NCBI RefSeq assembly: GCF_016342405.1
Contig: NZ_JAEINN010000006.1
Location: forward strand, 124,001 to 188,000
Length of the DNA: 64,000 nt
Reading direction: 5' to 3'
Source: Maridesulfovibrio ferrireducens
GTDB lineage: Bacteria > Desulfobacterota > Desulfovibrionia > Desulfovibrionales > Desulfovibrionaceae
Shown here: in pieces, positions 54,505-63,315 of the stretch
Numbering within the stretch: position 1 is the stretch's first letter
Layout of the letters: the number at the start of each line of letters is the position of its first letter
Notes under the pieces: generated by a model
Seen by the model: the letters and a program-made list of their open reading frames with translations, nothing else
What the model was told of the DNA's origin: nothing
Databases searched by the model: none
Program-made: the position numbers and the translations under genes

Positions 54505-54783
54505 GCAAAAAGGATAAAAAAGGTGTAAATTTTTTTAAAATAGGAAAAAATATGCTTTGAACGAAAAGCTGTAGATATATGCCGGAAGCGGTTCTCGGTA
54601 TAAGAAATGTTAAGAATATTGTTATTTGAATGCAGTAATTTTGAGAATTGCTAAGAGTTGACGAGGTAAATTAATCAAATCGTAAAAGCTCTAATGTCTG
54701 TCTGTTTTTAAAAATGGCTAAGAGTATAAAAGAGTAAATAATGCTATAAGCATTTGAAATGTATCACTATTTGTATAAAGGTG

Positions 54784-54812
54784 TTGACAAATACGTAAAA
54801 TCTTTATATGTT
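54784..54812 (+). promoter_or_regulatory. Sigma-70-type promoter of the PaaK-like gene
   Basis: TTGACA (54784-54789), a 17-nt spacer and TATGTT (54807-54812) lie about 60 bases before the start codon at 54874. The remaining 54505-54783 stretch is AT-rich and shows nothing else. Confidence 0.65.
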
Positions 54813-54873
54813 GTCTATGCTGAGTGAAGAGTACGCTCTTTTCTCAGCAATAAACTTTGGAGGAAACCTATTA

Positions 54874-56139
54874 ATGACTCGTAAAGACCGCACCGAAGGC
54901 ATATACAGCCGTCGTGAAGTGCTGGATGAGGGCGAAAGGCGTCAATATTGCGCTTTGCAGCTTAAAGAGCTTCTGACCTATGCCTACCGCTATTCTGAAG
55001 ACGTTAAAAAGCGTTTCGATAGAGCTCAGTTTCAGGTTGAAAAGTTTAAAGACCTTTCTGACCTTAAACTCATTCCTATACTAAAAAAGAAAGAACTTAT
55101 ATTTTTACAGTCCATGGGGCCACGTCTTGGCGGATTGTTGACTAAAGATCTCGGTGAGCTTCGCCGCATCTTTCTTTCCCCCGGTCCTATTTTCGATCCT
55201 GAAGACCGCAGTGAAGATTACTGGGGATGGACTGAAGGCTTTTATGCAGCCGGTTTCCGCTCAGGTGACGTAGCTCAGATTACTTTGAACTATCATTTGG
55301 CTCCTGCCGGACTGATGTTTGAAGAGCCTTTGCGTAATTTGAACTGTGCGGTTGTTCCTGCCGGACCAGGCAGTACCAACAGTCAGCTCGAAATCATGCA
55401 GAAGCTTAGAGTCACCGGATATGTAGGAACTCCTAGTTACCTTATGCATCTTGCTCAGAAGGCTGAAGAAGCCGGACTCAATCTGCGTAAAGATCTTTAC
55501 CTTGAAGTTGCGTTTGTTACAGGCGAAAAATTCTCTGAAAAGGTTCGTACCTCTCTTGAGAAAAAATTCGACCTTATTATGCGTCAGGGTTATGGAACTG
55601 CTGATGTCGGTTGTATCGGTTACGAATGTTACCATAAGAACGGTCTGCACATCACCAACCGTGCGTTTGTTGAAATTTGTCATCCTGACACAGGTATTCC
55701 TCTTAAGGACGGCGAAGTCGGTGAAATCGTTATTACCGCTTTCAACAAGACTTATCCTTTGATCAGACTTGCTACCGGTGATCTCAGTTATATTGACCGC
55801 TCACCTTGTCCTTGTGGTCGTTCCACTCCAAGGCTTGGAAATATTGTCGGTCGTGTGGACACTACTGCCCGTATTAAGGGTATGTTTGTCTATCCGCATC
55901 AGGTTGAGCAGGTTATGGCTCATTTTGATGAAGTTAAGCGTTGGCAGATTGAAGTTACCAACCCCGGCGGTATTGATGAAATGATCCTCAATATTGAGGT
56001 TTCCAACTTTAAACGTGAAGATGAGCTTCTGCACATGTTCCGTGAAAAAATTAAACTGCGTCCTATCCTCAAGGTGCTGACTCCAGGCTCATTGCCTCCT
56101 CAGGTCAAACCTATTGAAGATAAGCGTATCTGGGATTAA
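54874..56139 (+). CDS. Phenylacetate-CoA ligase-like AMP-forming enzyme (PaaK family)
   Basis: GGAGGA before ATG 54874 (MTRKDRTEG) fixes the start; the frame opens 22 codons earlier inside the promoter. The 421-residue protein is a PaaK-type adenylate-forming ligase: VAFVTGEKF, RQGYGTADVGCIGYEC, GEIVITAFNKTYPLIRLATGDLSYI, then CPCGRSTPRLGNIVGRVDT and the C-terminal KGMFVYPHQVEQV. It would activate an aromatic acid (phenylacetate or a related aryl acid) to its CoA thioester. In anaerobes, arylacetates come from aromatic 2-oxoacids. No ferredoxin oxidoreductase partner is adjacent. Confidence 0.92.
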   Translation: MTRKDRTEGIYSRREVLDEGERRQYCALQLKELLTYAYRYSEDVKKRFDRAQFQVEKFKDLSDLKLIPILKKKELIFLQSMGPRLGGLLTKDLGELRRIFLSPGPIFDPEDRSEDYWGWTEGFYAAGFRSGDVAQITLNYHLAPAGLMFEEPLRNLNCAVVPAGPGSTNSQLEIMQKLRVTGYVGTPSYLMHLAQKAEEAGLNLRKDLYLEVAFVTGEKFSEKVRTSLEKKFDLIMRQGYGTADVGCIGYECYHKNGLHITNRAFVEICHPDTGIPLKDGEVGEIVITAFNKTYPLIRLATGDLSYIDRSPCPCGRSTPRLGNIVGRVDTTARIKGMFVYPHQVEQVMAHFDEVKRWQIEVTNPGGIDEMILNIEVSNFKREDELLHMFREKIKLRPILKVLTPGSLPPQVKPIEDKRIWD

Positions 56140-56152
56140 TTCGGAAGTTTGA

Positions 56153-57331
56153 ATGTTCCGATATAATATTAATATCCGCGCAAGGGGTCTTCGGACTCTT
56201 TGCGCGCTTTTTTTTATCTTTGCCATTTCAGGATGTACCAAGCCGATACACCCCGATATGGCTGTATCTTTTTTGCCTTGCTCCGGTGAATATATAAATT
56301 CAGCGGGAGAGAAGCTCTCGTTTGCTGAAGTTGTGCAGAATGCCAGTCGTGCTGACTATGTGCTGATCGGCGAGGGTCACACAAACAGGTGCGATCACGA
56401 AGCTCAATTTAATTTGATTCAAGGGCTTACACGTAATCACCGCAAAGTTTCTATTGGTTTTGAAATGATCAGCTCCGAAAAGCAGGATGTTCTTAATCGT
56501 TTTAATCTTGGACAACTCAGTGTGGATGAGTTGCCGGAAAAGCTGGATTGGAAAAACGAGTGGAGATATGACTTTAACTTTTTCCGTTCTGTGTTTGAGC
56601 TTGCTAAAAAACGAGAACTGACTGTAGCCGCTTTGAATTTTCCCTTTAGACTTACAAAAGAAGTTCGTGAAAAGGGGCTTGAAGGATTGTCCGTCCCGGA
56701 CCGGGCATTGCTGCCGCAAAAAGTTATTCCGGCGCCTGCGCAACAGGAAGAAAGTTTAAAAGAAGTTCTCTCTATGCACGCTAACCGGGACTCATCTGAC
56801 CCCGCGCAGGTTGAAAGATTTTTACTGGTTCAGTCTTTATGGGATACCGCTATGGCGGAGCGGGCGATTAACCTGCGTCGAAGCTCGAAAAATTCAGTTG
56901 TAGTGCTTGCGGGTGCGGGGCATGTTGAACATGGCTGGGGGATCGCTCACAGGCTTAAAGAGCTGGACCCTGAAGCAAAGGTTTTTATGTTCATGCCGTG
57001 GCGTGGCGAAGAATTTTATCCCACTGCCGCAGATTCTTTTTTTTATTGCCCTCCCTCTTATGAAAGCAGACTGGGGATGACCGTGGAAATGCGTCAGGGA
57101 AAAGCCGTGATTGTTGCTGTTAAGCGTGATCAGAAAGCGTTTAAGTATGGCATTCGGCCCGGAGACGTGTTGCTGAAGGCGCAAGGAATTCCTGTGCGTT
57201 CACTTTTCGCTATGCATATGGCCGGGGCAAAAGCGCACAAAGAGAATAAGCCTCTTGTTTTTAAGTTGGACAGAAGAGGTATGACTTTTAGTATCGATTT
57301 AGGGTTGCTTGTCAGATCTAAAGAAAAGTAA
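56153..57331 (+). CDS. ChaN-family lipoprotein with C-terminal PDZ domain
   Basis: This 392-residue protein has a lipobox ISGC near residue 28, a ChaN/TIKI-like domain (about 55-290) with [30 protein letters not shown] and [11 protein letters not shown], and a PDZ-like module (about 305-390) with [17 protein letters not shown]. ChaN proteins bind haem or act as metal-dependent proteases related to EreA/TIKI. The PDZ fusion suggests a protein-processing role at the envelope. It follows the PaaK-like gene by 13 nt. Confidence 0.88.
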   Translation: MFRYNINIRARGLRTLCALFFIFAISGCTKPIHPDMAVSFLPCSGEYINSAGEKLSFAEVVQNASRADYVLIGEGHTNRCDHEAQFNLIQGLTRNHRKVSIGFEMISSEKQDVLNRFNLGQLSVDELPEKLDWKNEWRYDFNFFRSVFELAKKRELTVAALNFPFRLTKEVREKGLEGLSVPDRALLPQKVIPAPAQQEESLKEVLSMHANRDSSDPAQVERFLLVQSLWDTAMAERAINLRRSSKNSVVVLAGAGHVEHGWGIAHRLKELDPEAKVFMFMPWRGEEFYPTAADSFFYCPPSYESRLGMTVEMRQGKAVIVAVKRDQKAFKYGIRPGDVLLKAQGIPVRSLFAMHMAGAKAHKENKPLVFKLDRRGMTFSIDLGLLVRSKEK

Positions 57332-57369
57332 CCCGTTCATCTATAAATTATCATAAATCCGAGTACATA

Positions 57370-58194
57370 ATGCCAGAATTACCAGAAGTAGAAGTTATCT
57401 CACGCGGTCTTGCCAAAGCACTTGTAGGTAAAACCATTGAATCCGTTAAAATATTAAATCATGGCACTGTAAAAATGCCGTGGCATGTTTTCGCCTCAAG
57501 GGTCGCAGGTTGTTCCGTTAGCCGTGTCCACAGACGGGGAAAGCTGCTTATCATGGATTTGGGAGAGGATCTGCATGTAACCTTTCATCTTAAAATGACA
57601 GGCAGAGTGCTGGCACATGAAAGTGCTATTTCACCTGACAAACATTCCCGCGTTGTTTTCGGGTTGACAGATGGCGGTTCAATCGAATTTCACGATACCC
57701 GCAAATTCGGGGAAGTTCGCGCACTGAGCACGTCAGAACTTGAAGAGTGGTCCTTTTATCGCAAGCTCGGGCCGGAACCTCTTGAAACTTCCGCCGCCGA
57801 TCTTGCTGATATTCTGGTCGGAAGAAAGGCTCAGATGAAAGGGCTTTTATTGAATCAGTCCGTTGTTGCAGGAATAGGCAATATCTATGCTGACGAGTCC
57901 CTTTTCCGTTCAGGAATTCATCCCAAAGCCAAGGCTTCTGATCTCTCAAAAGAAACACTTGAAAATTTATTCGTAGAAGTTCAAAAGGTGCTGAAGCAAG
58001 CTATCAGCGAAAACGGCAGTTCTATCCGTGATTACGTTGATGCCGGTGGAGACGCCGGTGGATTTCAGAACAGTTTCAAAGTTTACGGCAAAAAAGGTGA
58101 AGCTTGTCCTAATTGCGGAGAAACATTTGAAAGCGGAACTGTCGCCGGGCGTGGATCAACTTTTTGCAGTAATTGCCAGAAAATGAGTGATTAA
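57370..58194 (+). CDS. mutM: Formamidopyrimidine-DNA glycosylase
   Basis: This 274-residue enzyme begins MPELPEVE, with the catalytic Pro2 and Glu3, and ends with a zinc finger (CPNCGETF ... CSNCQ). K57-equivalent lysine lies in RRGKLL, and [15 protein letters not shown] is the helix-two-turn-helix. It excises 8-oxoguanine and Fapy lesions and nicks the strand. It lies 38 nt after the ChaN gene. Confidence 0.97.
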   Translation: MPELPEVEVISRGLAKALVGKTIESVKILNHGTVKMPWHVFASRVAGCSVSRVHRRGKLLIMDLGEDLHVTFHLKMTGRVLAHESAISPDKHSRVVFGLTDGGSIEFHDTRKFGEVRALSTSELEEWSFYRKLGPEPLETSAADLADILVGRKAQMKGLLLNQSVVAGIGNIYADESLFRSGIHPKAKASDLSKETLENLFVEVQKVLKQAISENGSSIRDYVDAGGDAGGFQNSFKVYGKKGEACPNCGETFESGTVAGRGSTFCSNCQKMSD

Positions 58195-58199
58195 TGTAT

Positions 58200-58242
58200 G
58201 CCTCCGGCGGCATAAGAACCTTTTTGAAAAAAGGTTCTTATG
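58200..58242. repeat. Dispersed hairpin repeat, copy 2 (inverted)
   Basis: GCCTCCGGCGGC (58200-58211), the reverse complement of the box in copy 1, is followed by a 14-bp hairpin (58211-58224 with 58229-58242, arms CATAAGAACCTTTT). It lies between mutM and murJ and could also terminate mutM. Confidence 0.65.
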
Positions 58243-58340
58243 AATCTCCTAAAACTTTTAATATTAAAAGAAATGGGGGGTGGAGCGAAAACTGCTTTTG
58301 TAATTATTAAAGCCCCAATATATCGGAGGCCTTCCCTTAT

Positions 58341-59864
58341 ATGACCGCTGAATCAGCTAAAATTGTTAGAAACGCTTCGGTTGTTGCCGGAGCGACGCTA
58401 CTATCAAGGATACTCGGATTTGTCCGGGACTTGATTGTAGCCTTTGCTTTGGGTGCCGGTTTGCCTGCGGATGCTTTTTTTGTGGCATTTCGTATTCCGA
58501 ATCTGCTTCGCCGTTTGTTCGGAGAAGGTTCGTTGACCATGGCTTTTGTGCCTGTTTTCAGCCGCGTGAAGAATGAGCAGGGGCAGGATGCCGCTTTTGA
58601 TATGGCCCGTTCGGCGCTTGTCTGGCTGGTGCTGATTCTCGGAGTGATAACGGTTCTGGCAATTGTTGGCGCAAAACCGCTGGTTTTGATGATTGCACCG
58701 GGTTTTGATCGTAATCCTGAATTGATGTCTCTTACGGTTGATCTTTTAAGAATCTGTTTTCCATATATAATTTTTATTTGCGGTGTTGCATTGTGCATGG
58801 GAGTTTTGAACAGCATGGGCCATTTTATGGCTCCAGCCCTAGCCCCGTGTGCTTTAAATGTATCCCTTATCGGCTCCGCGCTCGTCGGTTATTTTACCGG
58901 AAACAATGTGGCCGTGTTTATGGCGTGGGGCGTATTGATTGGCGGAGTTTTGCAATGGCTTCTGCAACAGCCTTATTTGCGCAGAGTCGGTCTTTCATGG
59001 CGTGGCAATCGCAGCCTTGATAATCCGGGCGTTAAGCGCATGGGTAAATTGATGCTGCCGACCGTTTTCGGAGCGGCTGTGTATCAGATTAATATTGTTC
59101 TGGGCACGCTTTTGGCTTCATTTCTTCCAGTGGGCAGTGTTTCTTATCTTTATTACTCTGATAGGCTTGTTCAATTTCCACTGGGAGTTTTCGGGATTGC
59201 CGTTGGAACAGCCGCATTACCGAGTCTTTCTGCTCTCTGCGCTAAAGGAAAAGACCGTGAATTTGCCGAGACCTTGAAGCATACAGTCGGTCTGACTCTT
59301 TTTATCAGCCTGCCTGCAATGGCTGGTCTGGTAACCCTTGCCGAACCGCTTATTAAATTACTTTTCCAGCGCGGAGCTTTTGATGCAGTGGCTGTTACTG
59401 CCACTGCGCAAGCTTTGGTCGCTTATGGCATCGGTCTTCCTTTTATAGCTATGTCCCGTCCTTTGGTTTCAGCTTTTTATGCTCAGGAAGACACCAAAAC
59501 TCCGGTTAAAATTGCAATCTTGTGTCTCATCGCCAATGTAGGCGTCGGGTATGTGTTAATGCAGTCTATAGCTCATGTTGGTTTGGCTTTAGCTGTTTCA
59601 TTATCATCCACACTCAATTTTTTGTTACTTGCCGGAATTATGTGGCGCAGGACCGGAGTATGTCCTTTGCCGTGGGCGGGAGCGTTTAAAAGTTTTTTGC
59701 TCAGTTGCTTAATCGGGGCGGGAGCTTGGTATTCTGTTTCATACGGAATATTATGGTTCTTCATGATTCCTGTGTGGGTGCTGATTTACGGCTTCGGTTC
59801 TCTGCTACTTAAATCTGATGATGCATTAATGCTTATGAACGCATTACGCCGTAGAAGAGCTTAG
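58341..59864 (+). CDS. murJ: Lipid II flippase MurJ
   Basis: This 507-residue protein has about 14 membrane helices. The MVF/MurJ family motifs are SRILGFVRDLIVAFALGAG (about 21-39), DAFFVAFRIPNLLRRLFGEGSL (about 43-64, with the essential arginines) and FGIAVGTAALPSLS. It flips lipid II across the inner membrane for peptidoglycan synthesis. The ATG follows a purine-poor site. The next gene starts 4 nt after it. Confidence 0.96.
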   Translation: MTAESAKIVRNASVVAGATLLSRILGFVRDLIVAFALGAGLPADAFFVAFRIPNLLRRLFGEGSLTMAFVPVFSRVKNEQGQDAAFDMARSALVWLVLILGVITVLAIVGAKPLVLMIAPGFDRNPELMSLTVDLLRICFPYIIFICGVALCMGVLNSMGHFMAPALAPCALNVSLIGSALVGYFTGNNVAVFMAWGVLIGGVLQWLLQQPYLRRVGLSWRGNRSLDNPGVKRMGKLMLPTVFGAAVYQINIVLGTLLASFLPVGSVSYLYYSDRLVQFPLGVFGIAVGTAALPSLSALCAKGKDREFAETLKHTVGLTLFISLPAMAGLVTLAEPLIKLLFQRGAFDAVAVTATAQALVAYGIGLPFIAMSRPLVSAFYAQEDTKTPVKIAILCLIANVGVGYVLMQSIAHVGLALAVSLSSTLNFLLLAGIMWRRTGVCPLPWAGAFKSFLLSCLIGAGAWYSVSYGILWFFMIPVWVLIYGFGSLLLKSDDALMLMNALRRRRA

Positions 59865-59867
59865 CAA

Positions 59868-60602
59868 GTGAGCGAAGAAGCGCGACAGATGTTTCCGAAA
59901 GGGCTTAAGCAGCCTGAAACAGGGTTTCGATTTTCTACAGATTCATTATTGCTGAGCAGTTTTGTGCCGGTATCAGGTAAGTGTCGTATTCTCGATTTAG
60001 GCACAGGATGCGGAGTCATTCCATTGGGAATTGCTTTGCGTAATCCTGTTGAAGATTTATATATTACCGGAGTTGATATCAACCCGGTGATGCTTGAATG
60101 TGCGAACCATAATGTTGCTGAGTCAGGTTTTACGGATAAAATAGAAATTTTAGAGGGCAACGTTTGTAATCCACAGTTTGCCCCTGCGGAAAGCTATGAT
60201 GTGGTTGTGTCCAATCCTCCATATTGGTGTGAAGGAAGAGGGAGACCCTGTCCTGACGCTGATAGGAATAGAGCCAGGTTCGAAGTTGAAGCCGAACTGG
60301 AAGATTTTGCAAAGACAGCGGCGCGTATGGTGCGGTTTCGGGGCAAAGTCTGCTTTGTATTTCTTGCGGAAAGAGTTACTCCGCTGTTAGCCGTATTGAC
60401 CCGTTTCAAGTTGGAACCGAAAAGAATAAAGTTTGTGCATAGTCATATGGATCGTTCGGCTAAAGTCGTTTTAGTTGAAGCTGTGAAAAATGGTAAGGCG
60501 GGGCTGATAGTAGAACCGCCTTTGGTACTTTTTGAAGATAAAAGCAAAGGTTCAGTTTATAGCCAAAGTGCATTAGACTTTTGCAAATTTATAATGAAGT
60601 GA
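59868..60602 (+). CDS. TrmN6-like tRNA adenine-N6 methyltransferase
   Basis: Starting at GTG 59868, 4 nt after murJ, this 244-residue protein has motif I LDLGTGCGVIPLGIAL (about 40-55) and the catalytic NPPYW (about 115-119) typical of amino-methyltransferases. The N-terminal KQPETGFRFSTDSLLL matches the TrmN6/YfiC subgroup that methylates A37 of tRNA1(Val). Exact RNA target not proven. Confidence 0.88.
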   Translation: MSEEARQMFPKGLKQPETGFRFSTDSLLLSSFVPVSGKCRILDLGTGCGVIPLGIALRNPVEDLYITGVDINPVMLECANHNVAESGFTDKIEILEGNVCNPQFAPAESYDVVVSNPPYWCEGRGRPCPDADRNRARFEVEAELEDFAKTAARMVRFRGKVCFVFLAERVTPLLAVLTRFKLEPKRIKFVHSHMDRSAKVVLVEAVKNGKAGLIVEPPLVLFEDKSKGSVYSQSALDFCKFIMK

Positions 60603-60625
60603 TTTCTAGATAAATTTTTTTATTT

Positions 60626-60687
60626 GAAACCTTCTTCCCGATAAGGTTTCCAAAGGGGATTATCCCCTTTGGTCCAGCCGAAGGCGA
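60626..60687. repeat. Dispersed hairpin repeat, copy 3
   Basis: A first hairpin GAAACCTT/AAGGTTTC (60626-60633 with 60643-60650) is followed by arms CCAAAGGGG and CCCCTTTGG (60650-60658 and 60664-60672), identical to copy 1, and then by GCCGAAGGC (60677-60685), a diverged form of the GC box. It sits just upstream of the split-Rad50 operon. Confidence 0.7.
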
Positions 60688-60722
60688 AATCCTATACCAA
60701 ATATTCTCTTGATCAAAAAAAA

Positions 60723-62063
60723 ATGATTAAAAAAATTATCCTAAAAAATTTCTTAGCCCACGCATATACCGAGATAGAACTCGGGCCGGGCATGACAGTG
60801 CTGACCGGACCTAATAACAGCGGCAAATCTTCTGTTGTTGAGGCCTTGCGGTGCATTGCGACTAATCCGCTGCCGAAGCATTTTGTCCGGCACGGTGCAA
60901 AGGTCGCAAGGGTTGAGCTTGAGATGGATGACGGGACAAAGGTTGCATGGATTCGGAAGAAAGCTACAGCTTGGTATGAAGTGACTAAACCCGGCGCTGA
61001 TGAACATGAGACTTATGCAAAGTTCGGTCGCAAGCCTCCAGAAGATGTAATGGCGATTTTACGCCTTAATCAGGTGCCGTTAGAGGGTGATAAATCTTTA
61101 GATGTTCATATCGGTGATCAGCGCAAACCTATTTTTCTGCTTGATCAGCCGGCAAGTGTTGCGGCTCAGTTTTTTGCGTCTTCGTCGGAAGCTTCGCATT
61201 TACTGGCTATGCAGACCGAGCTGAAGAACCGGGTTAAGAGTGCAAAGCGCGAGAAAAAATTTCAGCAGGAAAAAATGGTCCGTATAGCTTCCGAACTTAA
61301 TGATTTGCAGGATTTGCCGAATGTGAATCTTGAGCTTGAATCTGCCCGCGAATTAAAAGGGCATTCGGAAAAGATTTTAAGTGAAATCCCGCGCATTGAA
61401 GATTTACTGAACCGCAAAATTCAGTTTCAAACCGTTAAGGGAACTCTTGCCGCCAGAGAAAAGAGTTTATGCGGACTTGTTAAGGGACCGGACCTTTTTC
61501 CTGTTAAACCCCTTGAGCAAACAGGTCAGCAGCTTGAAAATTTTCGTCATCAAAGGATGAGCCTTAAGAAACGGTCACTAAGTTTAGAACACCTTGCGCC
61601 TTTGCCACAGCTTTTTCCCGTGAAGGATTTAGATTCCAGAATTGCACACCATAAACAGTTATCTTTAGCGGATAATGTTCAGAATAAAAGACGCAAGACC
61701 TTGTCCTTGTTGGCTTCTCCCCCTGTATTGGAGGATGTTTCAGCTCTTTCTGCAACAATCAGCAATCTTTTCCGCAACAAGGTTTCGGTAGAAAATGTTT
61801 CACACAGAGCGCAGGTTCTTGAACCGATCGCACCCGCACCTGAACTCTTTGAAGATGTTCATTTAATTAAAATAATAGGTGGCATTGATTCACTTAAAAA
61901 GACTCAGGAACTTTCAAGAGTTTCTTTGCAAAAACTGGAAGAGTCCAGAATTATGCTTGAGGCCAAAATAAAGAAACGTTTGGCTGAAATCGGTAGCTGC
62001 CCGCTTTGCGGAAATGAGCTGGCTGCGGATAAGTTGATAGGGGAGGTGGCTCATGAGTCTTGA
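60723..62063 (+). CDS. N-terminal half of a split Rad50/SbcC-like ATPase, ending at a zinc hook
   Basis: The ATG at 60723 (MIKKIILKNF) is the family-like start; upstream codons fall in the repeat element, and no clear ribosome site is seen. The protein is 446 residues. Walker A GPNNSGKS lies at 29-36, followed by the N-lobe with PIFLLDQPASVAAQFF (136-150, not a Walker B by position). Residues 160-420 are coiled coil interrupted by four exact 39-residue repeats (P256, P295, P334, P373). The hook CPLC is at 426-429, only 17 residues from the end. Signature and Walker B are absent and are found in the gene at 63316. Confidence 0.85.
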   Translation: MIKKIILKNFLAHAYTEIELGPGMTVLTGPNNSGKSSVVEALRCIATNPLPKHFVRHGAKVARVELEMDDGTKVAWIRKKATAWYEVTKPGADEHETYAKFGRKPPEDVMAILRLNQVPLEGDKSLDVHIGDQRKPIFLLDQPASVAAQFFASSSEASHLLAMQTELKNRVKSAKREKKFQQEKMVRIASELNDLQDLPNVNLELESARELKGHSEKILSEIPRIEDLLNRKIQFQTVKGTLAAREKSLCGLVKGPDLFPVKPLEQTGQQLENFRHQRMSLKKRSLSLEHLAPLPQLFPVKDLDSRIAHHKQLSLADNVQNKRRKTLSLLASPPVLEDVSALSATISNLFRNKVSVENVSHRAQVLEPIAPAPELFEDVHLIKIIGGIDSLKKTQELSRVSLQKLEESRIMLEAKIKKRLAEIGSCPLCGNELAADKLIGEVAHES

Positions 62064-63021
62064 AGTAATAAAAGCTGAAGGGCTTCTTTTAATTGGAGAT
62101 CCACATATTGCGGCGACTCCTCCCGGACAGCGTTTAAGCAGTTACACTGCCGATATTCTGGATAAACTGGAAGCATGTTTAAAGCATGCGAAAGATCTGA
62201 ATATGGTCCCGCTTATTTTAGGTGACCTTTTTCATTGGCCTAGGGATAATTCGAATAGTCTTCTGGTTGATTTAATAGCCCTGTTCGGTCCGTATAAGCC
62301 TTTTGTGTTGATTGGTAATCACGATAAATATCAGGCAAGATTTACTCCTGATGTTTCAATGGCTGTGCTGGACGTTTCAAATGTCATTAGAATGATGAAT
62401 GAGCCGGGTCCAGCCTTTGTGCTTGAAACTTCGGAAGGTAGGGTTCTTGTCGGGGCAAGTCCGGACGGGTTCCCCATTCCCAAAGAATTCGGGCGTGAGG
62501 AAGTTGAGCAGGAGAATGGTGAACTTCTCAAGGTCGTATGGGTTGCTCATCATAATGTGGCTTTCCCTGAATATAAAAAACCGCACTATGCCATCAAAGA
62601 AATACCCGGAATTGACTGGGTGATAAACGGGCACATTCACAGGCCGCGTCCGACTATTACGGCAGGGGCTACAACCTGGGCTAATCCCGGTAATATTTCG
62701 CGTCTGGCATTCACTAAGCTTGCACTTGAGCGCAAACCGCAAGCGGCTATCTGGACTCCGCAGTGTATTGATCTGGAAAAATGGGATATACCTCACCGTG
62801 ATTTTTATGAGGTTTTTCCAAATCAGGATTTTCTGCCGGAGATAGAAGACGCTGATGCAGCTGAGTCAAAATTTTTGCAAGGGCTTGAAAGACTTGCATG
62901 GAAGAGAACCCACGAAGGTTCGGGGCTTAAACAATTTTTGGAAGAGAATATTGATCCGGAACAGCCGGAAAGTAAATTGATCTGGGATTTATATACGGAG
63001 GTAACTGATGGCAATCGGTAA
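62053..63021 (+). CDS. Mre11/SbcD-like metallophosphoesterase of the split-Rad50 operon
   Basis: This 322-residue calcineurin-like phosphoesterase has all five metal motifs: DPH (16-18), GD at 57-58, GNHD (88-91), HH at 166-167 and GHIH (193-196). The order and spacing fit Mre11/SbcD-type nucleases. The region after 225 is short and lacks an obvious capping domain. GGGGAGG lies before the ATG, which overlaps the ATPase gene by 11 nt, so the two are translationally coupled. It is expected to be the nuclease partner of the two ATPase halves. Confidence 0.9.
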   Translation: MSLEVIKAEGLLLIGDPHIAATPPGQRLSSYTADILDKLEACLKHAKDLNMVPLILGDLFHWPRDNSNSLLVDLIALFGPYKPFVLIGNHDKYQARFTPDVSMAVLDVSNVIRMMNEPGPAFVLETSEGRVLVGASPDGFPIPKEFGREEVEQENGELLKVVWVAHHNVAFPEYKKPHYAIKEIPGIDWVINGHIHRPRPTITAGATTWANPGNISRLAFTKLALERKPQAAIWTPQCIDLEKWDIPHRDFYEVFPNQDFLPEIEDADAAESKFLQGLERLAWKRTHEGSGLKQFLEENIDPEQPESKLIWDLYTEVTDGNR

Positions 63022-63313
63022 TGCAGCAAATGATAATGGCCTTGAGCAGGAACTTAATCTGCTTAAGCAGCAATATGAAAGGCTTCGTGAGGATAAAGTC
63101 CGCACTGAGCAGAATCTTGATAATATAGGCAGACAGCTTGCTGAACTTGAAGAGCAGGCCGCTCAGCAATATGGAACATCCGATCCTGAAAAGCTCAGCC
63201 GGATGCTCGAAGAAAAAAGAGCTGAAAATTCCAGACTCGTCTCAGAGTACCGAACACATATAAATTCTATTGTAGACGGTTTGCAGAAGCTTGAAAACGG
63301 CGGCGGGCAATAG
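63008..63313 (+). CDS. 101-residue coiled-coil protein of the split-Rad50 operon
   Basis: GGAGG before ATG 63008; the gene overlaps the phosphoesterase by 14 nt. The 101-residue product is almost entirely two helices (about 10-52 and 58-97) joined at YGTSDPEKL, with no cysteine. That pattern resembles the arm that, in one-piece SbcC-like ATPases, runs from the hook back to the C-terminal lobe. It may be a separate piece of the Rad50 arm or an adaptor. It ends 2 nt before the next start. Confidence 0.8.
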   Translation: MAIGNAANDNGLEQELNLLKQQYERLREDKVRTEQNLDNIGRQLAELEEQAAQQYGTSDPEKLSRMLEEKRAENSRLVSEYRTHINSIVDGLQKLENGGGQ

Positions 63314-63315
63314 TC

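Noticed and set aside
58200-58242. Inverted repeats near mutM as a CRISPR or IS end
   Set aside because: No periodic spacers, no transposase and no matching end; better explained as a dispersed hairpin element.
61120-61180. PIFLLDQ in the split-Rad50 gene 1 as a Walker B motif
   Set aside because: It lies in the N-lobe position occupied by a hydrophobic strand in SbcC-like proteins, is not followed by an acidic catalytic residue, and the true Walker B is in the gene at 63316.
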